Part shown: in pieces, positions 27,218-37,600 of the stretch
Position numbering within the stretch: the stretch's first letter is position 1
Layout: the number at the start of each line of letters is the position of its first letter
From: Nageia nagi
Taxonomy: Eukaryota; Pinophyta
Length of the DNA: 64,000 bases
Direction of reading: 5' to 3'
Assembly: GCA_050084985.1 (NCBI GenBank)
Contig: JBITNC010000001.1
Span: forward strand, 30,008,001-30,072,000
The notes under the pieces: model-generated
Databases searched by the model: none
What the model was told of the DNA's origin: nothing
What the model saw: only the letters and a program-made list of their open reading frames with translations
Made by a program: the position numbers and the translations under genes

Positions 27218-27231
27218 CACTTTGATACCAA
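27218..27231 (-). other. Primer binding site of copia-2
   Basis: The element strand reads TTGGTATCAAAGTG one base inside the LTR end, matching the usual initiator-methionine-tRNA site in its first nine bases. Confidence 0.75.
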
Positions 27232-27232
27232 C

Positions 27233-28075
27233 TGAAGGTTTTGAAGGACAAAGAGAAAAAATAGTGTGTATAGCTAGAGCAAAGAAAGGTTAATCACAGG
27301 AAGAATAAACAATGAGATAAATTGGAGACCAAAATATATATGTATTGTAGAGAGGTAAAACTATTACAGGGCCCTTTCAAAGCTAACAAAAAAACATACA
27401 TAGATGTTTTCTATGCTCCTCCATCCTTGTTTTTGCATACAAATTGGTTATATAGACTTATACTAAAATAAAATATTACATACATGCTACTTGGTCAAAA
27501 TGTAATTAACTAGAGCATGGCTCCATGCATGCATTCTATCATCTTTTTTGCAGAGTAGAGGAAGCCCGTGCCCTTATATGCATTATGTTTGAAACACATT
27601 AAATGGTTGCAGAAGGTAGAATCAACCATTTTTGTACAAAAATGTTAATATCGATGTTCAAGAATTCATGTTGATAGTTGAGCATTTAATTCCAAGGTAA
27701 AAATCCCTTATACACACATTTTGTTGTGTAAATTCAGCATCTAATGCAAGAGGGATGTGATAGTGCAATAAGTCCCTAGATTCGAGCTCTAAAATGGTGA
27801 TGTCACTCACCAAAATCGATGAGTACAACAAGTCTTGGAGAGTGGTAGTACCCAAAGTTGATAAAGCCCAAAAATAATAAGTCCCGATGAATAAATCCTA
27901 GATGCGTAGGAAATAGTGCCCAAAGAATAGATCTTGGAGTAGGAATAGCTTGAGAGAAATAATGCTTAGAGAAAATAAAAATAAAGCCTAGAGGAAAATA
28001 TAGCTTGAAAGAGATAAACATAGCCCAAAGTTCAAGAGGTGAGTCTGGCAAATAATAAGTCCCGATGTTTGGGGG
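27233..28075 (-). repeat. copia-2 LTR on the minus strand
   Basis: Begins (plus coordinates) TGAAGGTTTTGAAGGACAAAG, the complement of an LTR end. Its inner 620 bp align in inverse orientation with the LTR at 28687-29429: shared segments include ACATTTTTGTACAAAAATGG-type sequence, AAATGGTTGCAGAAGGTAGA and CTCTAAAATGGTGATG. Beyond about 27855 it carries a run of short degenerate repeats (see findings) not present in the other LTR. The outer boundary is uncertain. Confidence 0.7.
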
Positions 28076-28130
28076 TTGTTACTGCCCAGAATGAGGATGT
28101 CCCGTAGGTTGAGTGGAGTAGATCCAGAAG

Positions 28131-28663
28131 AATGACACCTAAGAGCTCGTACCTACTCCTAAGGATAAAAAGGTAATTAATGTCAAGTGGATTTATAAAT
28201 TGAAGCATAATCCTGATAGTATTGCAAAGCACAAAGCCTATCTAGTTGCTAAAGGATATGTTTAGAAGGAAGGGTTAGATTATGAATAGACTTTTGCATC
28301 GATTGCATTAATTAGTAGTCCATTATTACACTTTCATCAGCAGAAGCTAAGTATATTGCTGCCTATGCCATTTGCACATAAGCCATTTGGCTTGCCAGTC
28401 GGTTTGAAGATTTGGGCATAGATATTGAGATCCCCATTTTAATGCATTATGATAATCTTAGCATGATTGCCATAATTAAGAACCTTGTATTTCATAGCAA
28501 GACAAAGCACATTGATATACACCATCACTTTATGAGAGATTTAGTTGAAGATGGCTTTATCGAATTTCATCATTATCCTATGGATGCTCAAATTACAGAC
28601 ATCTTTACAAAGTCATTGTCCAAGGATCATTTCTACTACCTTCGGAGCCAACTTGAAGTCTAA
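28131..28663 (+). pseudogene. copia-2 3' part: RT start joined to RNase H
   Basis: On the plus strand, opposite to the gag half. First an RT N-terminus: ELVPTPKDKKVINVKWIYKL, KHKAYLVAKGYV, a stop, KEGLDYE, a stop, TFASIALIS. Near 28318 it jumps directly to the RNase H end: TLSSAEAKYIAAYAICT, a stop, AIWLASRFEDLGIDI, then an open stretch from 28412 (MHYDNLSMIAIIKN, SKTKHIDIHHHFMRDLVEDG, DAQITDIFTKSLSKDHFYYL) to the stop at 28661-28663. Most of reverse transcriptase, including the YVDD box, is deleted. A polypurine tract and LTR follow directly, so this is the true 3' end of an element. Confidence 0.85.
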
Positions 28664-28675
28664 ACCTTAGACATT

Positions 28676-28686
28676 TAGGAGGTGAA
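28676..28686 (+). other. Polypurine tract of copia-2 3' half
   Basis: TTAGGAGGTGAA lies between the pol stop and the TG that opens the LTR, in the expected place for the plus-strand primer. Confidence 0.65.
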
Positions 28687-29429
28687 TGTTGATGAATCTT
28701 GACTAGCTCAGGATATTGGTTGGAATCTCTATATATTGCATATGTATTTATCTTTATTTTCTTTATTTTTTTGTATTTTTATCTTGGAGATTAAAGGGGC
28801 GATTTAAAATGTTAATCTCTAGACTTTCATGTGTTATCAACTTTCGGACTTTGTTTCACCCATCCATTTTGATGAGTGGCATCACCATTTTAGAGCTTTA
28901 ATCCCGAGACTTATTGCACTATCACATCCCTCTTGAATATGGATTTACACTACAAAAACATTTGTATAAAGGATTTCTACCCCATAATTAAATGTTCGAT
29001 TGCTAACATGAATTGCTGAACACTAGCATTAACATTTTTGTACAAAAATGGTTGATCTACCTTTTGCAACCATTTAATGTGTTTTAGACATCATGCATAC
29101 AAGGGCATGGACTTTTTCTACTCTCTGCAGAAAGGATGATAGAATGTGTGTATGGAGTCATGTTGCATTTAATTGTATTTTGACCAAATAACACATATAT
29201 AATATTTTATTTTAGTATAAATCTATATAATCAATCTTAATGCAAAGAAAAAAAATGATGGAAAAATATAAAAAATAGTTGTGTATGTTTTCCTGATAAC
29301 TCGAAAAGAACCTTGTAATAATTTTACCTCTGCAATACATATATATTTTGATCTCCAATTTATCTTGCTGTTTATTCCACCTCTAATTAACCTCACATTA
29401 TCTTTTCTCTTTATCCTTCAAAATCTTCA
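28687..29429 (+). repeat. copia-2 LTR on the plus strand
   Basis: 743 bp, starting TGTTGATGAATC and ending AAATCTTCA. It is followed at once by sequence homologous to the upstream region of the intact MYB gene, so this end of the insertion is well defined. It is inverted relative to the LTR at 27233-28075. Confidence 0.8.
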
Positions 29430-29640
29430 ACTTGAGCATATGATTGAAAGGCGAATAAACGTAAGCACTCTCGTGTGGAAGCTGGCAAGCAGAAATAGTA
29501 CATAGACAACGTATACCCTGTTTAAGAGTGACTGTGGATGTGTGGGGTGGTCCCCATACCTCTCCTTAATGACCATTGTGGCAAATGACGAAATCCCTCC
29601 AAAGTTCCTAAACATTCATTTCAGAAATCCTCTTTATAAC
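29430..29640 (-). promoter_or_regulatory. Upstream-region remnant of MYB copy 1
   Basis: Contains ATGATTGAAAGGCGAA and the block around GGGTGGTCCCCATACCTCTCC, which match GATGATTGAAAGGCGAA (56652) and GGGTGGTCGTCGCACCTGTCC (56979) upstream of the intact MYB gene. About 250 bp between these blocks are missing here. This marks the promoter side of copy 1 and shows that copia DNA replaced the gene body. Confidence 0.65.
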
Positions 29641-30650
29641 TAGATAATGATTGAAGCTAATTCCATTTGGTACGAGTGACTAAGTCCTTAATAGGAGTTT
29701 AGCTGCAATTACGAGGCTACCAACTTGGACAAGTTGCTTCAAAGACAAGGGTATTTAGTAACATAAAGAATGTTCTGGATTAATTTAAGGACGTCACGTT
29801 CATTTTATACAATCCCTCCAATTGGAAGGCTTTTCTTTCTGGCAAGTTGATAGAAGCAACTGAGTCTTAAAGGTTGGGTAATTCCTTGGTTTAACATCAT
29901 GATGAGTTTGTGGATTCATTTCATGACGTGACGCATTGCTTCTTAGTATGTTCGAATGCAGCGAATTAAGCGCCGCCCATGTGTGATTTCATTAGTGTTG
30001 TTGGCGTGGACTTATCACTAAGCGAAACTTATGAAAATGCTCTCCAACTACTCTTCGACGATAATGATAATTTGAGCGAATATATATATATATATATCTC
30101 GAAAAAAAATACTTTGTAAGTATATCATAAATAACAAATAAATAATTCTTCAAACTTGAAAGAATTCGAATTCTTCCTGAACATTTATTAGGATATGCAA
30201 TATAAATAATAAATAATAAAAAGGGAAACACCTTCATACTAATATACTTACAATTTATCCTTGCAAATTTAAAAAAGGGAAACACTTTCATGGGCATGCA
30301 TCTAGATGATAATCTTGCAAATCCTAAAAGAGAGTTTTATTTTGTTTGTTAAAAAACTATTAGCATTCTAACTCTTGAGGGTTTTGTCAAGTAGAAAGAG
30401 GGTTTCTTGTTGCAATCACTTCTTCCAATGTTACAACAATATTTTCGCATCAACTAAAGTAAGTGGATAAAACCTATCACCTAATTTCTATTTTGCTCAT
30501 TTATTTTAAAAATAATTCATGAATATATGTGGTGATCGATGGATCGATTTGTTTGGGTTCTTATCTACAACTAAGAGTCAATAAGCAAACCTAAATAAAA
30601 ATATTACATAGCACATAATAAAAAGAGGCTATAATTGAATCACAAAAGAG
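29641..30650. other. Intergenic sequence between MYB copies 1 and 2
   Basis: The part to about 30000 is less AT-rich than its surroundings but has no recognisable gene. An (AT)9 run lies at 30080-30097. GGGAAACACCTTCAT near 30222 recurs as GGGAAACACTTTCAT near 30277. Nothing else seen. Confidence 0.5.
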
Positions 30651-31560
30651 TAATATTTAAAGTTTACTATTACATATCATAATTTTCAACAATTCAAATA
30701 TTTAAAATTATAAAAAAATAATAACAATCAAAAGTAACTTTTGAACATTCAACAATATTTTATGCAATATAAACTAAAAGGAAGGAATTATGAATATAAT
30801 CATAAAAAACAAGTTTATTTTCAAAATATTGAACTTTATAACAACCAATCATTTTAAAATAATGCTTACTTCTAAAAAAAAATTAATTAAAAAAATTTTG
30901 TGAAAAAATTATTTAAATTATTTTTTAATTATATAGTTAAATTATTCATTTATAAGATATAAATAAAATACATCATAAAATTGAAAAATATTATACATTA
31001 AAAATAAAAAATAATATTATAGATTATTTTAATTTAAATAATAAATTCATTCTGACTATCCTCTTACTTCATGAATTTAGTTGTGCTTTATACCAAGAAG
31101 ACAATAGAATAAGCACAAGACCACATACCAAAAGGAATATGTGGAGTTGTGCTCTTGCATAAATCCTTTCATGGATTTTATGATTTGCTTTTGTTGAATT
31201 TACTTACGATTATGATGATTGGTTGAAGATTGTAGAATAATGTCATTCACAATAATCTATAGATCTTCAAACAACAAGATAGATTTCAAGGAAATCATCA
31301 AATTAAAAGATATATTAATTTTTTAAATTTTTAAACAACATAATTTATTTCAATCTTATTTTACTTTTTTTTTTAAATAAAAATACTTATTTAAAAAAAA
31401 AACAATAAAATTTATGTTTATAGAAGATATTTAAAATTAAATTTTTTAAATGAGAGTGTTAACACTAACTTGTTTCTCCAACTCTTCTCTCATGAAAATT
31501 TGAACACAAGAAAAAATTCTTTCTAACATCTACAAAATTAAAAAAAAAAAGCATACAATA
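30651..31560 (-). repeat. 3' flank of MYB copy 2
   Basis: Matches the flank of copy 1 from 23640 with a deletion of about 390 bp after CTTACTTCTAAAAAAAA, and continues to the stop codon of the copy 2 pseudogene. GATTATGATGATTGGTTGAAG near 31208 is shared with the flanks of copy 1 (24607) and copy 3 (54493). Confidence 0.75.
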
Positions 31561-32601
31561 TTACAATTTGGGATTACTGTTACCTGTATTAGGTGTACTA
31601 GTGGTATAAGGAAAATCTAGGATTAGATCTGAGAAACTTCTTTCATACTCATGTCTATCATGACCATTAATGTTTATGTCCCTAGAGTTGAATGAGTGCT
31701 CCTCATGACCGGGCTTGTTGCAGTTTTCCTGCATGTCCTATGTAGGAATAAGAACTCAACCCTTCGATCCAATCATCTGAATTATGATCTTCCAGACTAT
31801 AGTGATTATGTTTATTATGATTACGTTCCTTGTTATTTTTTACATTCGGATCTTTGAGTGACTTGTCCCAGTTGAATTGTTCGGAGTTGCAAAGAGAGAA
31901 GAAAGAAGAAACCGGACTGAAGGTCATATAGGCATTTGTTTCAGTCCAAGAAAACTCCGGCTCATGATCTGGAGTAGTTTCATCAATTATTTTGCATTCA
32001 TTGTTCTTATTGTTAGAGTCATTTACGGTTTCCATCCCGAATGCCTTGCCTGCTTCCGAGTTCCAGAGCTTCAAAAACAAATCAGAAGGTGGCTCGCCAT
32101 TGGAATTGGTGTCTGTATTGTCATTGGCATTCAACTTATTACAGGATGATGATGATGAAAGGACTGAAGCCCTGGAGAACTGAGCTTCGGCTTCGAGTCT
32201 TGTGATTTCCCACTGTGACATATGCCTCATGAGAGCCGTTGGAAACACCTCCCTCCGACCTGGGAGCATGCGTTGAGGGATTGAGTCCCATTCATAGCAG
32301 CTTCTTCTTCAGATGTGTGTTCCAAAAATTCTTGATCTCGTTGTCCGTTCTCCCAGGCAACTGTGCTGCTATAGCAGACCATCTGTAAAAATATACATAC
32401 AAAGGGGTACATAAGTCGGACTCGAAATCGAAACTAGGACATGGTGCATTTGCTTTGAATGCGAAAATTCATGTGGTACCCGTTCCCTAGGATTTCGTGG
32501 AGCTGAATAATAGTCCGTTCTTCTTCTGGTGCAAAAGGTCCGCGCTTTATACCAGGTCTCAAATAGTTGATCCAGCGCAGGCGGCAGCTCTTCCCACAGC
32601 A
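31561..32601 (-). pseudogene. R2R3-MYB copy 2, truncated and frameshifted
   Basis: Exon 2 (32601 down to 32480) encodes [20 protein letters not shown] and [18 protein letters not shown] and ends at an intact GT donor. Exon 3 (32382 down to 31561) encodes [40 protein letters not shown] and the usual C-terminal blocks. Defects against the intact copy: exon 1 and the first bases of exon 2 are gone, homology stopping at 32601; CGG is TGA just after KKKLL; 23 bp are missing where the intact copy has QCSRSAAV; and one extra base near 31730 shifts the frame after SYSYIGHAG. The longest surviving frame is 188 codons. The protein would lack the R2 repeat and could not bind DNA normally. Confidence 0.9.
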
Positions 32602-33860
32602 CTTTAGAAACAATTCTATCACTCAAAGGATGCTTCAAGCAAAATAAGAAATCATCTTCACCATCATTAAGCAATTCATTTTCCAATTTCTTTATCCTTT
32701 CCTTAGTTGTATTAACAACATTAGATATTATAGAGGTTTATTTTTGAATAATAGGAACATTAACTATTGGGGGTGGTGGAGGGGTTTGAGGTGGAACATT
32801 AGTTGCATTTCGAAGTTCATTTTCTTTATGTGAAACAAATGGCCCAATTCTATTTACCCTTTCATGTTTGACCTTATTAAGCAATTTTACCATGAACCCT
32901 AATTATTTCTCATAAGGATCCAAATGAAAGGGGGTTATTTCTTGAATATTATGAAGGACCTTAATATTAATATTATGCTCTTTTAATGACCAATCAAGAT
33001 TACGCTTATAAGCATTATTAACAAGATTAACAACTTGCTCTCTAATCTAAAAAATTATGATCTTCATTTTGTAGGATGGCCTTACCTTTAGAAAGCGTAC
33101 CTTTTTTGAAGTGGTTCAATTTGAGGATGGGGTATTCGTAATCTTCATCTTTAGATTCATTTTTCATACCATCATCCTCATCATTCACAACATCCATATT
33201 TTCTTCAAGAGGAAGTTCCTTCTCATCTTTGTTCCTTTCAAAAGGAGGTTCCGTATCATCATCATTTATGCCTCCAATGGCATGTTCGTAGGTTTGAACA
33301 TTGTTAGCACCATCCTTCATGATAATAGATACCCTACATCTTATCGAACCTACATTCTCATAAGAAAATAAACTATTTGATAATTACAAAGTTGGAGAGT
33401 TCTATTCTATCAACTCATAATTAGTTAGAATATCAATAATAGTTCCAACATTATGAGTAAGAAAATATTCCAATTTTTCTCTATGAGATAGCAATTCTTT
33501 AATAGATCTAACATAGTTAGGAATTCTAACCAATTATTCAATTTTAGTACTAGTATCAGAAGTATCATCATGACTATTCAACCTCACATTTTCAAATTCA
33601 TAATGATCAATAGAAGTAGTAAATTTGTTGGGAGCTTCACCAATGATATCCATTTTCTTGCTAGAGCTAGTGGATTCAGTATCACTATGAGCATTAGGAT
33701 GAGGTTCTTGTAGAGGTAGGTCAGGGTTATGCCTAAGACTTCTTTGGATATCATTAAAATGATTATTTCCTCTAGAGACCCTAGGTTGTTCCACATTTAA
33801 ATCCATTTTTTGAACATAGTTAGAACAAAATCTAATTTTATCATTTTCTCTAACTACTAT
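32602..33860 (-). pseudogene. Gag-like acidic coding block of unassigned LTR element
   Basis: Long stretches stay open on the minus strand with only occasional stops: from about 33808 (MDLNVEQPRVSRGNNHFNDI), through an acidic part at 33320-33042 (DDDTEPPFERNKDEKELPLE, VVNDEDDGMKNESKDEDYE), then REQVVNLVNNAYKRNLDWSL, HNIQEITPFHLDPYE, a proline run (VPPQTPPPPPIVNVP) and ENELLNDGEDDFLFCLKHPL to 32610. An LTR-like repeat lies upstream at 34100-34640, so gag of an LTR retrotransposon is the likeliest reading, but I find no zinc knuckle, protease or polymerase motif. It abuts MYB exon 2 at 32601. Identity is unresolved. Confidence 0.4.
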
Positions 33861-34099
33861 TCGAAGAGCTTCAGGTAGAGGGATGAATAATAGCAAAAAT
33901 AGATTCATGACTTTTTGGAAAGGATACCTTAGATTGAGATCTAGGTGTGTAAGAATGTCAGGTTCACAAAAAATGTAGACCCCAAATTGTGTAAAATACA
34001 AATAAACATAATTAAATAAATGGTCTATGTATATACAATGATTATACAATAATATGCTCTATATCATATTACAATAAATGTACATGAAAGACATAAACC

Positions 34100-34640
34100 T
34101 GATATAGAGATTCACAAGAGTGAAGGAATGAGTCATTCTCCAAAACTAGACCTCTCGATCTAGAAGGAGCACACCATTGGCTATGTGGAAGTAGTATGCT
34201 ATTGGCTATGTGGAACTAGATGTTTCATATTGCATGTAAAAAAAGGAGTTCAAAGCTCAAAGAGTACAACAAATTTTTTAGGATATGTGGCATCAAGAGA
34301 CACAGTAAGTTTGATGTTTAGGATAACCACTTATCAAAGAGATTTGATAGGGATGTCAACCTACACCTCCTGTATTTATAACCTCCAAGGAAACAAAAAG
34401 AGGAGTGAAAGTTGACATATAACAATAACAATAATCTTTTCTATATTCAAGATAATTTAAAACATAAACCATGGTACATGATATTACATTGGTCCTAGCA
34501 CATGGTATTACATTATAATAACAATTTATCTTGATTTATGCATTATTACCATTTAATTATTAAATAAGTCCAAATATGATTTATTAAATAAATACTAAAT
34601 CATTTTTAAGCATCTATAAGAAGGTTGGTACTAGAGTTAA
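34100..34640 (-). repeat. LTR-like repeat, minus orientation
   Basis: In inverse orientation this aligns with 40741-41270: ATTTATTTAATAAATCATATTT, TGTCTCTTGATGCCAC versus TATCTCTTGATGCCAC, and GAGCTTTGAA are in the same order. A TATAAATA box (minus strand, near 34375) and the gag-like block downstream fit the 5' LTR of a minus-strand element. Similarity is moderate; boundaries are approximate. Confidence 0.5.
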
Positions 34641-37600
34641 ACTTTGATATCCATATTGAATATTTTTAATGATTTTTTTTTTTAAATATAGTTCATTTTT
34701 TCTCTCGAACATCATGTAAGATAGATGGATTTTTAAAAAAATTATCAATAATTTGTTTACTTATTTTAAGAAACCATCAAAAATATATAGTTAAATAGTA
34801 TATTTTAAAACTTGTACTAATTTTTGAACTACAATCCACTACATATAGGTTACTATCAACTTCAAGTAGCAACTACCAATTGAGGATTTAATTTTATCAC
34901 CACTCATTTACATGCAATGTGCATGATGCCAAAAATTGTATTATGAATATGGTGATTATGTTCTATCATTTTTTTATGAATGAGATGAGGATTTGGGTAT
35001 GATATTCATTCTAACAAAGTTTTCATGTCTTTTCATGTCAATGTGCTCTCTTTGGTAAGTCCAACTCTACCCAATACTTGTAGTTTAGTGGTATTAACTC
35101 TCAATCTTTAGATATTTGTTCAAATTTTTTATTGGTAATTATTTTTCTAACTTGTGGTGATAGTATAGAATTTTACCAACTAGAAATTGAATTCAAGAGC
35201 TCTTACTTAATAATAACAAAAGACACTATCATTGATCGATTAGGCCCTCATAGTTTAAGTTTTCTTATAAATATAGATTATTCCTTTAATAGGGTGATCC
35301 CTCATAAGCTAGTTAATATGCCTATGCATCTATCATATAGATGAAAATATCTAATAAATTTGCAAATCATAAATCCTATTTGCTACTTGCAAATCATACT
35401 TTTACCATAATACAATCTCATAAGCTATATTAAGATGAATATATTTCACACATAATTCTATTAAAGCAGGGTGTTTAAAGCATGCACTATACATTTTATT
35501 CTCTATAAATATGAATACATAGTAACACATCACTTCTTATACAACCTTGTTTAGATAAAATATAGAAGCATTTAATGCATATTTTATTTAATACAAATTC
35601 ATCTCTCTAGGTTTATGATTCTCTTTTACTAGAAAACTTATGCATTCTATCTATTGCTATTCACCTAAATGAAAATATCTATATCATTATGAATATCAAG
35701 TTTACTTTGTAGAGGAGTCCTTTTCCTTTGCATTATCAAATTACTATGAATCTATTTTGTAATGTAGGATAAATTCATTAGATTTTCTTATATTTGGAGC
35801 ATGTTTTGATAAGTCAACATGTTAGTGTTTGAAAATTTGATATGTAAACATGCATGGTTGTCCATTTAGATTCACATTGATTTGAATATTGATCCTTGAT
35901 TATCAGTAATTGTAATATACTATTAAGATGTAACTTCAAGACATGATCAATGAATATATAAAAAATGATCATGAGGAAATATCACACTCATTCATTCATC
36001 ATATGTATTGATATATAATTTCATGTAGATTTCATGCTGGATATGATATTTTCATTCTAAATTTTTGATAATTAATTTATCAATAGGTTCCTTCTAAGCT
36101 TGATTTCATATTAAATCCTTGAATATATAAATTAATCCAAGGCATGGACCCTTTGGTGGATTTCTTATCCAATTTTTTATTTGGGTACCTAAATTATAAG
36201 AAAGTTTTTATATCTAAATAGGGTCTCATATAGTATAAGTTTTTTAATTTTCATAATATTCATCCAAATTAGAACTAATATTAATGTAGAAACTTGAGAA
36301 TAATACTTTTTGAATAAAATGGATTAATTGCATTGATATGCTTAATTCATAATTTTTCTTAAATTCTAATATCTAAATGTTCAAATATTCTAAAATTCAA
36401 AATACTTTCTAAAGTGCTAAAATAAATCAAAAGGAGCTAAAATGACTTAAAAATCAAATAAAGCACAAAAGGGTATTTCCTAGATACCTAACCTTAAGTT
36501 CTAAGCATAATATAAAATATAATACAAAAATAGAAATCCTATATCAATTCATTATGCTTCTAAATCATTATTATTTATGCTTACTTATGAATTTTGCTAT
36601 CAAAGTTGATCCAAGATTGTATGCTAGGGTTTGGAAGAATTCAAGGGTTTACACCCTAATTCTCCATCAATTCTCTTCAAGTTACTTCCCATAGATGATT
36701 GGTAACTTTGCATGGTGAATTTGTGATCAATTGTACACTATAGTGCATATATTGTTGTATGTTCAAGGTTTTTGCATGTTTGAAGTCATTCTCACCATGG
36801 GAAGGCTTTTGATTCTGAACATTTGTATCCTCCACCAAAATTTAGTGCATATAGTATATTGTGTGGGATAAATTTCATAATAATTACATTTTAATCAAAA
36901 TATATCATATTTTTCTACATTAGAATCATATATGTATGGTTTAATTACATTATAAATCTTGTGGGTATCAATCTAAGGATCTTTAAGATTTCTTAGCATT
37001 TGTAGGTTTTAAATTGTCTAAGGGTTTTAAATATAGATTGTAGCTCAATTGCATAATTTTGTGGATAAATATATATTAAATTACCATAACATCATTCTAA
37101 ATTGTTCAAATAATATACATGCATACTCATATTGCGTAATAGGCATCCTTATATTCATTTTCTTCATTGATTGGGTGCTAGGGGGCTCACATTACCTTTT
37201 GAAGTGAGCCAACTCACTCCAAGCTTGTTTAGGTTCCTTAAGAGGCCTAGATTTGAGGTCCCTTTATCATTGTTAAATTAATTTGGGTTTATTTAATTTT
37301 ATTTTCTTAAACATAATTTAAATTTTAAAAAATATCTTTACACTTACTCATCTTTGCATCATTCAAATTTAGAAAAGCATATGCTATGTTATATATTTAA
37401 AATCATATGTGTACTAAGATCTTATGTATCTTTAGAGAACTAAAGCAAGGTTTTTTATATGTACATTAAAAGGTAAACTTGACATAAACACCACCTTTTT
37501 CTTAGATTTGGTAGTTTCTCAACCTTTTCAAGTTTTCCCTTCAAATTTGTAATTTCTTACTTTTAAAATTTACCCATCAAAATGGAGTTAAATTATAAAT

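Noticed and set aside
31877-32183. Plus-strand frames of 90 and 63 codons
   Set aside because: Antisense to MYB exon 3; the similar plus-strand frame at 55182-55433 has the same explanation.
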